Positions 40,662-51,080 of a stretch of 64,000 nucleotides of DNA are shown here, one piece after another. The position numbers and the translations under genes are program-made. A model generated the notes under the pieces. It worked only from the letters and a program-made list of their open reading frames with translations, did no database searches and was not told where the DNA came from. Source of the DNA: Mycolicibacter nonchromogenicus (GTDB lineage Bacteria; Actinomycetota; Actinomycetes; Mycobacteriales; Mycobacteriaceae); the NCBI RefSeq assembly GCF_002101775.1, contig NZ_LQPI01000033.1:62001-126000 (forward strand), given 5' to 3'. How positions within the stretch are numbered: position 1 is the stretch's first letter; each line of letters starts with the position of its first letter.

Positions 40662-41982
40662 GGCGGGCGTCGGTGCGCCGCCGCCGCACCACCGCTCGGC
40701 CCCCGCGCGCGGCCGCGGTGGTCACACCCCGGGAGCGGTTGCGCTCTCCTGGTGCGGTGGTGGTGACGAAGTCGAACTCGCGCAACAGGGTGCGCAGCGT
40801 CACCAGCATCTCCATGTTGGCGAATGCCGCTCCGACACAACGGTTCACCCCGCCGCCGTAGGGAACCCAGAAGGTGGTGTCGGGCGGGTTGCCCACGAAC
40901 CGGTCCGGGTTGAACAGCTCAGGATCCTCGTAGTGCTCCGCAGAGAGGTGCAGCATCCGGAAGGGCACCACCACCATGCGTCCCTCGGGGATCACCCACG
41001 GCCCCAGCCTGATCCGTGCGTGGGTGAGGCGCCCGGTTCCCTCGACCACCGGACGGGTCCGCTGCACTTCCCACACCACGGCCTGCAGCAGCTCCGAGCC
41101 GCCGGCGTCGGCCTCTGCCGCCAGACGCTCCAACAGGTCCGGGTGACGGCGAATGCGCTCCACCGCCCACGCCAGAGTGGTCGCCGTCGTTTCGTGGCCC
41201 GCAGCCAGCAGAGTAAGCAGCTCGTCGGCGATGTGCGCGTCGCTGATGGGTTCCCCATCGTCGTAGCGCGCCGCCAACAGCAGGGACAGCACGTCGGTGC
41301 GCTCGGCGAAATCGGGGTCCTGGCGTGCTCGGGCGATCAGTCTTTCGATCAATGCGTCGTATCGCCGCCGGTAGAAGCCGTAGCGCCCCCCGGGGCTGAG
41401 CGGACCGTAGTCGCGGCGGATCCGCGGCGGCAGTACCGCCAACCGTGACCCCAGCTCCACCAGTGAGGGCAGGATCTTGCGCAGTTCGTCGAACTCGGCG
41501 CCCTCAGCACCGAAGACCGCCCGCAGGACCACGTTGAGGGTGATGCGCATCATCGACGGCTGGGTGGCGAACTCCCGCCCCTCGGGCCAGGTCGCAACCT
41601 CGCGGAGCGTCTCCTCCTCGACGATCGACTCATATCCGGTCATCCGTCTGCCGTGGAACGGCGGCACCAGCAGCTTGCGCCGGCGAAGGTGCTCGGCGCC
41701 CGCCAGGCTGAACGTCGATCCGGGTCCCAGCACCGCCCCCAGATTGTTGGCCCGGGCCGCCAGGTCGCTGCTGGTGGTGAACAGGTTCTTCGCCAACGCC
41801 GGGTCGCTGATCACTACCGCTTGCCCGACGACCGGCAGGCGCACCGTGAACGCACCGCGGTAGCGGCGGTGCACCGCCCGGAAGGCGCCCTTGCGGCCGA
41901 AGAGGAAGAGCAGCACCGTCAAGAAGGTGGGGATGGGCACCACCGGCGGCAGCAGCACCGGATCACTAGTCTTCTCGGCCAC
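40630..41982 (-). CDS. Cytochrome P450
   Basis: A 450-residue P450. It has the I-helix oxygen-binding motif LAAGHETTATTLAW near residue 245, a Glu-Val-Gln-Arg variant of the ExxR motif (WEVQRTRP) near residue 296, and the heme-binding loop PYGGGVNRCVGAAFANMEM with the Cys ligand near residue 384. The N-terminal segment PPVVPIPTFLTVLLFLFGRKG is hydrophobic but short. The pattern resembles mycobacterial CYP135/CYP138-like proteins. It would hydroxylate a hydrophobic substrate using ferredoxin electrons; a ferredoxin reductase lies 20 kb away. The GTG at 41982 with AAAGG upstream is preferred to an ATG at 42024. The C-terminal 30 residues are Arg-rich and overlap the convergent fadD end. Confidence 0.9.
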   Translation of the reverse strand: MAEKTSDPVLLPPVVPIPTFLTVLLFLFGRKGAFRAVHRRYRGAFTVRLPVVGQAVVISDPALAKNLFTTSSDLAARANNLGAVLGPGSTFSLAGAEHLRRRKLLVPPFHGRRMTGYESIVEEETLREVATWPEGREFATQPSMMRITLNVVLRAVFGAEGAEFDELRKILPSLVELGSRLAVLPPRIRRDYGPLSPGGRYGFYRRRYDALIERLIARARQDPDFAERTDVLSLLLAARYDDGEPISDAHIADELLTLLAAGHETTATTLAWAVERIRRHPDLLERLAAEADAGGSELLQAVVWEVQRTRPVVEGTGRLTHARIRLGPWVIPEGRMVVVPFRMLHLSAEHYEDPELFNPDRFVGNPPDTTFWVPYGGGVNRCVGAAFANMEMLVTLRTLLREFDFVTTTAPGERNRSRGVTTAAARGGRAVVRRRRTDARLTPVGSAAGV

Positions 41983-42101
41983 TCCAACACCTTTCGAACA
42001 CCCCGCGGTACATGCGCGTACCACGCTGCCCTATGGCGTCGGCCGACTCAACCCTTAGATTCCCCGAGAACATAAGCGCCCGGCCATGCCGGGCCGTCTC
42101 G

Positions 42102-42884
42102 CTACGTGACCTGCGACTTCATCTGGTCTAGGTTCACCAGGATCGGCCATCCGCACACCGAGAGCGCATTGCCGTGACCGGTTTCGTGGATGTCGAACGC
42201 CGACTGGATCGCCGAATGGAAGCCCTGCACGTCCATGGTCTGGTTGACCGCACGTTTGGCCTGACGCAGCGCGAACGACGGCATGGTGGCGATGTGTTCG
42301 GCGAGTTGGCGGGTCTCGGCATCGAGCTGCTCACGTGGGACCACGCGATTGACCATGCCGGTCTGCTCGGCTTCCTGCGCGGTCATCGCCCGGCCGGTGA
42401 ACAGCAACTCCTTGGCCTTGCGCGGACCCAATTCCCAGGTGTGCCCGTGGTATTCGACCCCGCCGATGCCCATCAGCACCACCGGGTCAGAGAACTGGGC
42501 GTCGTCGGCGGCGATGATCAGATCGCACGGCCAGCACAGCATCAGCCCACCGGAGATGCAGCGGCCCTGCACCGCTGCGATCGACGGCTTGGGCACATTG
42601 CGCCACCGCAAGGTGTACTCCAGGTAGCGCTTGCATTCGTGCTTGTAGATGAACTCCAGGGTGATCTTGTCCGGCACCGGGCCGCCGCCCTTGATGTCGT
42701 GGCCGGCCGAGAAGTGTTTGCCGTTGGCGCGCAACACGATGACGGCGACGTCGTCGTCATCGGCGGCGCGGGTCCAGGCCGCGTCGAGCTCGTCGAGCAG
42801 CTCGGTGTTCTGGGCGTTGGCGGCGTCGGGCCGGTTCAGGGTGATCGTCGCGATCCGGTCGGCGACCTCGTAGTCGATGTACAT
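42102..42884 (-). CDS. Enoyl-CoA hydratase/isomerase
   Basis: A 260-residue crotonase: ITLNRPDAANAQNTELLDEL, the oxyanion loop ANGKHFSAGHDIKGGG near residue 55, AVQGRCISGGLMLCWPCDL near residue 103, FSDPVVLMGIGGVEYHGHTWELG, and C-terminal helices ending NQTMDVQGFHSAI. The GIGGVE segment matches crotonases acting on bulky or steroid-like CoA esters. It is divergent from a TetR gene, and the shared 288-bp region contains a perfect 15-bp palindrome, so regulation by that TetR is likely. The P450 gene follows on the same strand after 119 bp. Confidence 0.9.
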   Translation of the reverse strand: MYIDYEVADRIATITLNRPDAANAQNTELLDELDAAWTRAADDDDVAVIVLRANGKHFSAGHDIKGGGPVPDKITLEFIYKHECKRYLEYTLRWRNVPKPSIAAVQGRCISGGLMLCWPCDLIIAADDAQFSDPVVLMGIGGVEYHGHTWELGPRKAKELLFTGRAMTAQEAEQTGMVNRVVPREQLDAETRQLAEHIATMPSFALRQAKRAVNQTMDVQGFHSAIQSAFDIHETGHGNALSVCGWPILVNLDQMKSQVT

Positions 42885-43032
42885 GCGCGTCCTTCAGCAG
42901 TTGCGGGAATCAGTGGCGGGCAGTGGCTGGACATGCGGCCGGCAAGGCGTCGATGGTCATTGCCGGGCTGGGCGCGGATGTGGCCGCGCGGGCCCCGCAA
43001 CGCCGCGGATTGCGACTGCGACGACACCGCGC

Positions 43033-43047
43033 GAGAAGCGCCTTCTC
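43033..43047. promoter_or_regulatory. Perfect palindrome in ECH-TetR divergent region
   Basis: GAGAAGCGCCTTCTC is a 6-3-6 perfect inverted repeat between the divergent crotonase and TetR genes. It shares the GAGAA-N5-TTCTC core with four other sites in the window and is the natural candidate operator for the adjacent TetR. Confidence 0.55.
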
Positions 43048-43172
43048 ATTCTGGGAAAGTTACCATCTTCTCAAACGGGATGGCAGCGTCGCGAAAGGCG
43101 ACATGGATCCGGGCCTGTTCTCCGGTAGGGTGCATTCGTGTTCTCCCAAAAAGGCAACCGTTGGAGCCGCTG

Positions 43173-43823
43173 GTGAGTAACCCGGAAGAAGAGCCCGTCT
43201 GGAAGCAGCGGGCGGTCGAGCGGTCGATCAAGACCGCACGACTGCGGGCCGCCCAGCGCGTTCAGCGCTTTCTGGACGCAGCCCAGGCCATCATCATCGA
43301 AAAGGGCAGCACCGACTTCACCGTCCAAGAGGTCGTCGAGCGCTCCCGCCAGTCGCTGCGCAGCTTCTACCTGCAGTTCAACGGCAAGCACGAGTTGCTG
43401 CTGGCACTCTTCGAAGACGCCTTGGTGCGCACGTCCGACCAGATCCGTGCCGCCACCGAGGGCCACACCAAGCCGCTGGAGCGCCTGAAAGTCGCCGTCG
43501 AACTGCTCTTCGAGTTGTCTCGCCCGGACCCGTCGGCCAAGCGGCCGCTGTTCACCGACTTCGCGCCGCGGCTGCTGGTCTCGCACCCCACGGAAGTGCG
43601 GGTGGCCTTCACCCCGCTGCTGACCCTGCTCACCGAGCTGATGGAGGCCGCCGACGAGGCCGGCGAACTCCGCGAGGGCGTCAACGCCCGCCGCATGGCG
43701 GCCATGGTCATGCAGACGGTCATGTTCGTGGCCCAGTCCAGCGCCGAAACCGACGACCCGGCGGCCAACCCCATCAGCGCCGATGAGGTCTGGGACTTCT
43801 GCGCCCACGGCCTCGCCAAGTAG
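43173..43823 (+). CDS. TetR-family transcriptional regulator
   Basis: A 216-residue protein. KTARLRAAQRVQRFLDAAQ starts the DNA-binding domain, and DFTVQEVVERSRQSLRSFYLQF, followed by NGKHELLLALFEDAL, gives the helix-turn-helix (residues 28-80). The ligand domain is helical with RPLFTDFAPRLLVSHPTEV near residue 125. The GTG at 43173 has GGAG 8 bp before it. It is divergent from the crotonase gene with a perfect palindrome between them, and a 66-bp hairpin repeat follows its stop by 12 bp and may end its transcript. It may control several of the operons that share the palindrome; this is inference. Confidence 0.85.
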   Translation: MSNPEEEPVWKQRAVERSIKTARLRAAQRVQRFLDAAQAIIIEKGSTDFTVQEVVERSRQSLRSFYLQFNGKHELLLALFEDALVRTSDQIRAATEGHTKPLERLKVAVELLFELSRPDPSAKRPLFTDFAPRLLVSHPTEVRVAFTPLLTLLTELMEAADEAGELREGVNARRMAAMVMQTVMFVAQSSAETDDPAANPISADEVWDFCAHGLAK

Positions 43824-43835
43824 CCCCGCCCTTTT

Positions 43836-43901
43836 GGCGCGAGCGTGCGCGTTTGCACGCGACACGCCGCGCAATAGTGACATTCAACGCACCCTCGCGC
43901 C
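43836..43901. repeat. 66-bp palindromic intergenic repeat, copy 1
   Basis: The arms GGCGCGAGCGTGCG (43836-43849) and CGCACCCTCGCGCC (43888-43901) pair with one mismatch. A second copy of exactly the same length lies at 60765-60830. The position just after the TetR stop suggests a transcription-end or REP-like element. Confidence 0.65.
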
Positions 43902-43972
43902 GCCAGTACCACCGCCGCAGGCCCCGAGGGTTCCTCCGGGCTTCCCTCTCCGTATTGGCATATGCTCTAATC

Positions 43973-43987
43973 GAGAATGTGATTTCC
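43973..43987. promoter_or_regulatory. Imperfect palindrome upstream of DUF35-thiolase operon
   Basis: GAGAATGTGATTTCC lies 35 bp before the DUF35 gene start. Its left half equals the shared GAGAAT arm; the right half matches in four of six positions. It is a weaker member of the palindrome family. Confidence 0.3.
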
Positions 43988-44021
43988 ACATGGTGCGTGC
44001 CTGGCCGAAAGGCCGGCGCCG

Positions 44022-44438
44022 ATGCGTAAGCCCCTCGCTCCCGACGTCACCAACTGGCCCGACGAGAACCTCGCTCTGATCGGCAGTCAATGCGCGGAAT
44101 GCCAAGCAACGGTATGGCCCCGCCAGGATCACTGCCCGCGATGCAGCGGACCCCAGATGCAGGATCTCCTGCTGCCCCGCCAAGGCACCTTGGAAGCCTG
44201 GACCACTCAGGGATTCGTCCCGAAGCTGCCCTACGCCGGCGGTGAGACCGCTGAGGGCTTCACTCCGTACGGGGTCGGACTGGTCCGACTCGGCGATGTG
44301 GTCCAGGTCGAGGCCCGGCTGACCGAATCCGACCCCGCCAAGCTGCAATTCGGCATGAACGTCGAACTGACCATGGTGCCGTTCTATGTCGACGACGACG
44401 GGACCGAGATCCTCACCTGGGCATTCCAGCCCGTCTAA
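44022..44438 (+). CDS. DUF35 OB-fold acyl-CoA-binding partner protein
   Basis: A 138-residue protein with a rubredoxin-like zinc ribbon, CAECQATVWPRQDHCPRC (Cys at residues 24, 27, 38 and 41), followed by an OB fold (QGTLEAWTTQGFVPKLPY, YGVGLVRLGDVVQVEARL). DUF35 proteins such as ChsH2 pair with thiolase-fold enzymes in steroid side-chain degradation and related pathways, where they hold the CoA moiety or complete the active site. Here the thiolase-like gene follows after 13 bp, matching that pairing. A ribosome-binding site is weak, and a palindrome-like site lies 35 bp upstream. Confidence 0.9.
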   Translation: MRKPLAPDVTNWPDENLALIGSQCAECQATVWPRQDHCPRCSGPQMQDLLLPRQGTLEAWTTQGFVPKLPYAGGETAEGFTPYGVGLVRLGDVVQVEARLTESDPAKLQFGMNVELTMVPFYVDDDGTEILTWAFQPV

Positions 44439-44451
44439 GGAGACCTGGAAA

Positions 44452-45606
44452 ATGACCGTAACGAACAACGATGTGGCGATCATCGGCGTCGGACTGCACC
44501 CCTTCGGCCGATTCGACAAGTCCGCGATGCAGATGGGCGCCGAGGCTATCCACCTGGCCCTGGCCGACGCCGGCGCCGAGTGGCGCGACATCCAGTTCGG
44601 CGTGGGCGGCAGCTACGAGATCTCCAACCCCGACGCGGTGACGCGCCTGGTCGGTCTCACCGGCATTCCGTTCACCAACGTCTTCAACGCCTGCGCCACC
44701 GCGGCCACCGCGACCCAGGTCTGCGCCGACAACATCCGATCGGGCAAGTACGACATCGGCATCGCGATCGGCATGGACAAGCACCCCCGCGGCGCGTTCA
44801 CCGACGACCCGGCCAAGCTCGCACTGCCGGCCTGGTACGCCGAGAACGGCCAATTTGTCACCACCAAGTTCTTCGGCATGAAGGCCAACCGCTACCTGCA
44901 TGACCACGGCATCTCGCAGCGCACGCTGGCCAAGGTTGCCGCCAAGAACTTCCGCAACGGCGCGTTGAACCCCAACGCATTCCGGCGTAAGCCGATGTCC
45001 GAGGACGCCATCCTGGAGTCGCCGGCGCTGAACTACCCGCTCACCCAGTTCATGTTCTGCGCCCCCGACGAAGGCGCGGCCGCGGTGATCATGTGCCGCG
45101 CCGACATCGCACACCGCTTCAGCGGCAAACCGGTCTACCTGCAGGCCACCGAGATCCGCACCCGCCGCTACGGCGCCTACGAAGTGCACGCCACCTCCGC
45201 CCCGATCGAGGAGGATGTGGCGCCGACGGTCTACGCCGCGCGCGCCGCATTCGAGAAGGCCGGCATCACACCCGACGACGTCGATGTGGTCCAGTTGCAG
45301 GACACCGACGCCGGCGCCGAGATCATCCACATGGCCGAGTGCGGTTTCTGCGCCGACGGCGACCAGGAGAAGCTGCTCGCCGACGGGGCGACCGAGATCA
45401 GCGGGTCGCTGCCGGTCAACACCGACGGCGGGCTGATCGCCAACGGCGAGCCTATCGGCGCGTCGGGGCTGCGCCAGATCCACGAGCTGGTGCTGCAACT
45501 GCGCGGCCAGGCCGGTGACCGTCAGGTGCCCGGCGGCCCGAAGGTGGGGTTCGCACAGGTCTACGGAGCTCCCGGCACGGCGTCGGCATCGATCGTCACG
45601 ATCTGA
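44452..45606 (+). CDS. Thiolase-fold lipid-transfer-type protein (SCP2-thiolase/Ltp-like)
   Basis: A 384-residue protein of the thiolase fold: VAIIGVGLHPFGRFDKSAMQ, the nucleophile region FNACATAATATQVCADNI near residue 82, and IGMDKHPRGAFTDDPAKL. The C-terminal loop reads VNTDGGLIANGEPIGASG near residue 322, where classical thiolases have GHP with the catalytic His; here Glu replaces the His. Such SCP2-thiolases act with a DUF35 partner, either as acyltransferases or as retro-aldolases like Ltp2. AAGGAG precedes ATG 44452. The adjacent DUF35 gene and the downstream LLM and CaiB genes recall the ltp3/ltp4 region of M. tuberculosis. The true reaction is uncertain because of the His change. Confidence 0.85.
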   Translation: MTVTNNDVAIIGVGLHPFGRFDKSAMQMGAEAIHLALADAGAEWRDIQFGVGGSYEISNPDAVTRLVGLTGIPFTNVFNACATAATATQVCADNIRSGKYDIGIAIGMDKHPRGAFTDDPAKLALPAWYAENGQFVTTKFFGMKANRYLHDHGISQRTLAKVAAKNFRNGALNPNAFRRKPMSEDAILESPALNYPLTQFMFCAPDEGAAAVIMCRADIAHRFSGKPVYLQATEIRTRRYGAYEVHATSAPIEEDVAPTVYAARAAFEKAGITPDDVDVVQLQDTDAGAEIIHMAECGFCADGDQEKLLADGATEISGSLPVNTDGGLIANGEPIGASGLRQIHELVLQLRGQAGDRQVPGGPKVGFAQVYGAPGTASASIVTI

Positions 45607-45710
45607 GGCAATCGCCAACACGTCAGCGACCGCGACCTGATCTCCTCGACACCAGTCGGAATGCCAGGTATCGCCTCACGCGGGTGGTCGGCGCATATCC
45701 TCAAGCAACG

Positions 45711-46133
45711 ATGACAAGTGCAGATCACCTGCCCGACTCCCTCGTCGGGGCGCTGAGCAAGGCTCGGGTTCCGGCGGAGAACCATGAGTTCATCCGGCGT
45801 CTGACCACCGCGGTGGGGATAGCCGGATACCAGGCGGTGGCGAATGTCGATAAGCCGTACGTACGAGCCAGGCGGCAAGATGGCTTGCCGGATCTGCATA
45901 TCTACTACGGCTATACCAACGGGTTCGCTTCCGAGGAAGAAGTCATCCGGTTCGCGGGCAGCGCCGCCGGTCGAGGTACCAGTTCACGTAAGGGAACCTG
46001 GTATGTAGCGCACCCGACGAATCAGGTGCGCAGCGGCAGCAAACGGTCTGCCGATGTTCGACGCGAGTCTGGATTCTGCAGCACGTGCTTCGTCCAGTTG
46101 CCGCTCACCGGCGTCTGCGGCGAGTGTGGCTGA
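45711..46133 (+). CDS. Uncharacterised small protein with C-terminal CxxC pairs
   Basis: A 140-residue protein. The body reads FIRRLTTAVGIAGYQAVANV and PDLHIYYGYTNGFASEEEVIRF, and the C-terminus is GFCSTCFVQLPLTGVCGECG. Two CxxC pairs there form a zinc-ribbon-like end. It stands between the thiolase gene (104 bp upstream) and a convergent CaiB gene. I do not recognise a family; it could be a nucleic-acid-binding or adaptor protein. The ATG at 45711 is the only good start. Codon use is similar to that of its neighbours but with fewer GC-rich codons. Confidence 0.55.
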   Translation: MTSADHLPDSLVGALSKARVPAENHEFIRRLTTAVGIAGYQAVANVDKPYVRARRQDGLPDLHIYYGYTNGFASEEEVIRFAGSAAGRGTSSRKGTWYVAHPTNQVRSGSKRSADVRRESGFCSTCFVQLPLTGVCGECG

Positions 46134-46160
46134 CGCCCCAGACCCGCCAACGTAAGCGCG

Positions 46161-47186
46161 CTACTCCCCCAACCCCGGCGGCGGTGAGTACACCGGCTCA
46201 TATCCGGCGATGCGGATCGGGCTGCCCACCAGGCGGAAATCGCCTGCGGTGACCACCATTTCCGGGTGCTCCTTAAGCGCTTCGGGCAATGTCCGCACCG
46301 CCGCCGCGGGAATACCCAACGGACGAAGCCGCGCCTCCCAGCCCGCCGCGGTGTCGCCGGCCAACGCGGCGGTGACCACCGCCAGCACCTCGTCCCGGCG
46401 GGCCACCCGCTCGGCCATCGCCGCGAAACCGTCGATTCCGGCCTCCGTGGCGAACGCCTTCCAGAAGCCGTCATGGGTGACGAACAACGCCAGGTATCCC
46501 TCGGCTGTGGGAAACAGCTGGGCCGGTACGTAATACGAATGCGCACCGTTCGGGTACCGCTTGGGTTCGACACCGTCGTTGAGGTAGGCCGATGCGCGGT
46601 AATTCAGTTGCGACAGCATCACATCCAGCAGCGATACCTCCACCTGCCCGCCACGGCCGCTGACGATCTGCGCCAGCAGACCCAATGCCGCGGTCAGCCC
46701 GGTGGAGTTGTCCGCCGAGGAGTAGCCCGGCAGGGTCGGCGGCGCATCCGGATCGCCGGTCATCGCAGCAACCCCGGTGGCCGCCTGGATCACGTAGTCG
46801 AAGGCGGGTTCGTCACCGCCGTCCAGGCCGAACCCGGTCAGCGCAACACAGACGATCCGCGGATTGAACCGTGACAGTGCGTCATAGGTGAGTCCGAGTC
46901 GCCGGATCACCGCGGGCTTCATATTGACCAGCAGCGCATGGGAATCGGCGACCAGCTCGCCCAGCTTCGCCTGCCCGGCCTCGGAGGCCAGATCCAGCTG
47001 GATGCTGGTCTTGTTGCGGTTGAGGCTGGCGAAGTAGCTCGGGCCGACCTGGCGGGAGATCTCCCCGCCCGGTGGTTCGATCTTGATGACTTCGGCACCG
47101 AGGTCGGCCAGCAGCATGGTGGCGTACGGGCCGGCCAACATCACCCCCACCTCGAGGATGCGGATCCCCGACAGCGGTCCGCTCAC
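46161..47186 (-). CDS. CaiB/BaiF family III CoA transferase
   Basis: A 341-residue, slightly short CaiB: LSGIRILEVGVMLAGPYATM, ADLGAEVIKIEPPGGEISRQ, NRNKTSIQLDLASEAGQA near residue 58, YSSADNSTGLTAALGLLAQI near residue 155 with the catalytic Asp, and a C-terminal domain ending YEPVYSPPPGLGE. It is adjacent to the LLM oxidoreductase gene with no intergenic gap, so the two are co-transcribed with the mutase genes. Its likely role is exchange of CoA between acids in the same pathway as the mutase. Confidence 0.9.
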   Translation of the reverse strand: MSGPLSGIRILEVGVMLAGPYATMLLADLGAEVIKIEPPGGEISRQVGPSYFASLNRNKTSIQLDLASEAGQAKLGELVADSHALLVNMKPAVIRRLGLTYDALSRFNPRIVCVALTGFGLDGGDEPAFDYVIQAATGVAAMTGDPDAPPTLPGYSSADNSTGLTAALGLLAQIVSGRGGQVEVSLLDVMLSQLNYRASAYLNDGVEPKRYPNGAHSYYVPAQLFPTAEGYLALFVTHDGFWKAFATEAGIDGFAAMAERVARRDEVLAVVTAALAGDTAAGWEARLRPLGIPAAAVRTLPEALKEHPEMVVTAGDFRLVGSPIRIAGYEPVYSPPPGLGE

Positions 47187-48140
47187 CTAAACCTCCTTAG
47201 CGAGCGCGGCGATCACTTCACGGGTGCGGTACTTGGAGGCGATCAGTTCGTCGCGGGTGTCCCCGATCGGCAGCAACCGCACCGACAGGTCGGTCACGCC
47301 GGCGTCGGCAAACTGCTTGAACCGCTTCAGGATCGACTCCTCGTCGCCGGCCGCGCACAGATCACCCACATTGCGGGCCGAGCCGCGGTCCAGCAGCCGC
47401 TGGTAGTTGGGTGAGGTCTCCGCTTCGGCCAGGATGCGGTTGGCGCGTTCCTTGGCGGCCTCGATCTCGGAGTTGGCGCACAGGGTGACGGGGATGCCGG
47501 CGACGATGCGCGGTTGCGGCTTGCCCGCGGCGGCCGCCGCCTTGTTGATCTTCGGGGCGATGTGCTCGGCGATCGCCTTCTCATCGGCCATCCACAACGA
47601 CGTGCCGTCGGCATGCTCGCCGGCGATCTGCAGCATCACCGGGCCAAGAGCGGCCACCAGCACCGGCATGGGGGTCTCTGCGCCCAGCGCGGTCGGGTTG
47701 TGCACGGCGAAGTGCTCGTTCTCCACGTCCACCGGCCCTGGGCCGGCCAGCGCGGCGTTGAGCACCTGCAGGTAGTCGCGGGTGTAGGCGGCAGGCTTGT
47801 CGTACGGCAGGCCGAGCATGTCCCGGATGATCCAGTGGTGCGACGGTCCAACCCCCAGCGCCAGCCGTCCACCGGAGATGGCGTGCACCGAAAGCGCTTG
47901 GCGGGCAAGGGCGATGGGGTGCTGTGCCTGCAGGGGCACCACGGCGGTGCCGAGTTCGATCCGGGTGCTGTGCGCGGCCATCAGCGCCACCATGGTGAGC
48001 AGATCGAAATCGTCGGGCACCTGCGGCATCCACGCGGTGGCCAGGCCCGCCGTGTCGGCCCACTCGATGTCGGAGATCAGCTTGGCGACCTTGCGCGCCA
48101 TGTCGCCGCGTTCGGCGCCGATCATCACTCCAAGTCGCAT
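47187..48140 (-). CDS. LLM-class F420-dependent oxidoreductase
   Basis: A 317-residue TIM-barrel protein of the luciferase-like monooxygenase family: MRLGVMIGAERGDMARKVAK, RIELGTAVVPLQAQHPIALARQA near residue 60, LSVHAISGGRLALGVGPSHHW near residue 85, and RIVAGIPVTLCANSE. In mycobacteria this branch mostly uses F420 to reduce or oxidise CoA esters or alcohols. Similarity to the product of M. tuberculosis Rv3520c in the ltp region is likely but recalled, not checked. It lies between the CaiB gene and the B12-binding subunit gene, which is 2 bp upstream. Confidence 0.88.
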   Translation of the reverse strand: MRLGVMIGAERGDMARKVAKLISDIEWADTAGLATAWMPQVPDDFDLLTMVALMAAHSTRIELGTAVVPLQAQHPIALARQALSVHAISGGRLALGVGPSHHWIIRDMLGLPYDKPAAYTRDYLQVLNAALAGPGPVDVENEHFAVHNPTALGAETPMPVLVAALGPVMLQIAGEHADGTSLWMADEKAIAEHIAPKINKAAAAAGKPQPRIVAGIPVTLCANSEIEAAKERANRILAEAETSPNYQRLLDRGSARNVGDLCAAGDEESILKRFKQFADAGVTDLSVRLLPIGDTRDELIASKYRTREVIAALAKEV

Positions 48141-48142
48141 GG

Positions 48143-48573
48143 CTAGCCCGCCTCCGCCTTCTCGATCACCTCGCGCACCCCGGTCACCAGGTCCTCCAGC
48201 GGAGTTCCGGTGGGAAAGACCGCTGCGGCACCGGCTTCCAACAGCTTGGGTACATCACCCTGCGGGATGGTGCCGCCGACCACGACGGCGATGTCGCCGG
48301 CGTCCGCGGCGCGCAGCGCCTCAACGATTCGGCCGGTCAGCGCGACGTGCGCGCCGGACAGGATGCTCAGGCCCACCACCGCCACGTCCTCCTGCAGGGC
48401 GGTGGAGACGATGTCCTCGACGCGTTGCCGGATACCGGTGTAGATGACCTCGAACCCGGCATCACGCAGGGTGCGGGCGACGATCTTGGCTCCGCGATCG
48501 TGGCCGTCGAGGCCTGGTTTGGCGACCAGGACACGGGCCGGGACGCCGGCGGAGGGAGATTGCGGAGAGGTCA

Positions 48574-48574
<1 letters not shown>
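48143..48574 (-). CDS. Cobalamin-binding subunit of acyl-CoA mutase
   Basis: A 143-residue B12-binding domain: VLVAKPGLDGHDRGAKIV near residue 15 includes the DxHxxG cobalt-coordinating His, VGLSILSGAHVALTGRIVEAL near residue 67 supplies the SxL motif, and VVVGGTIPQGDVPKLLEAGA carries the GG motif. It is the separate small subunit of a split mutase like isobutyryl-CoA or 2-hydroxyisobutyryl-CoA mutase. Its ATG shares one base with the stop of the large subunit (TGATG), ensuring coupled synthesis. Confidence 0.93.
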
Positions 48575-50151
<1,577 letters not shown>

Positions 50152-50222
50152 CGATGGATACGGTACTTGCAAGAAATGAGAATGCCAATACCACCCCGCG
50201 CGACGTGCGCGAATGCCTGCAG

Positions 50223-51077
50223 CTACCCGGCGAGGTTGAAGTTGCCGCTGGCCCCGTAGACCGACAGCGAGACCAACAGCGTCACCGAGACGACGACGAT
50301 CAGCGAGGTCCGCACCGCGTTGCCCACCGCGACGCCGACCCCGGCCGGGCCGCCGGCGGCGAAATAGCCGAAGTAGGTGTGGATCAACAAGATGGTGATG
50401 GCCATCAAAAAGGCCTGCAGGAACGACCACAGCAGGTCGATGGGGTTGAGGAACGTACGGAAGTAGTGGTCATACAGTCCGGCCGACTGCCCGAACAAGA
50501 ACACCGTGGTGAAGCGGCTGGCCATGAACGACAGGATCACCGCGATGGCGTACAGCGGAACGATCGCGACCAGTCCCGCGACGATCCGGGTGCTGACCAG
50601 GTAGGCGATCGGTCGGATGGCCATCGATTCCAGCGCGTCGATCTCCTCGTTGATCCGCATGGCCCCCAGCTGTGCGGTGACCCCGGCGCCGAAGGTGGCG
50701 GCCAGGCCGATGCCGGCGACCACCGGGGCCGAGATGCGCACGTTGATGAAGGCCGCCAGGAATCCGGTCAGGGCCTCGATGCCGATGTTGCCCAATGAGC
50801 TGTAGCCCTGCACCGCCAGCGTGCCGCCGGCGGCCAGGGTCAGGAAGCCGACGATCACCACGGTGCCGCCGATCATCGCCAGCGTGCCGGTGCCCATGCT
50901 GATCTCGGCGATCAGCCGAATGACCTCCCGGCGGTAACGGGCGAACGCGAACGGGGTCGTGGCGATCGCTTTGCCGTAGAACAGCGTGTGGTCCCCGATG
51001 CGGCTCATCGCGGCGATCGGTCGCCGAAGCTGCCGGGCGACACCGGGATAGACCGCGGTCAGAGCTCGAAGCGCCAC
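50223..51077 (-). CDS. YrbE-type (MlaE-like) permease, B subunit
   Basis: A 284-residue MlaE-family integral membrane protein with five or six hydrophobic segments (GTLAMIGGTVVIVGFLTLAA, VAGIGLAATFGAGVTAQLGA, LVSTRIVAGLVAIVPLYAIA and others) and the ATR/EIDALESMAIRPIAYLVS motif that contacts the ATPase. This matches YrbE4B of the cholesterol importer. The downstream mce genes that normally follow a yrbEAB pair are missing; the next gene is the mutase. It is separated from the A subunit by 3 bp. Confidence 0.9.
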   Translation of the reverse strand: MALRALTAVYPGVARQLRRPIAAMSRIGDHTLFYGKAIATTPFAFARYRREVIRLIAEISMGTGTLAMIGGTVVIVGFLTLAAGGTLAVQGYSSLGNIGIEALTGFLAAFINVRISAPVVAGIGLAATFGAGVTAQLGAMRINEEIDALESMAIRPIAYLVSTRIVAGLVAIVPLYAIAVILSFMASRFTTVFLFGQSAGLYDHYFRTFLNPIDLLWSFLQAFLMAITILLIHTYFGYFAAGGPAGVGVAVGNAVRTSLIVVVSVTLLVSLSVYGASGNFNLAG

Positions 51078-51080
51078 GGC

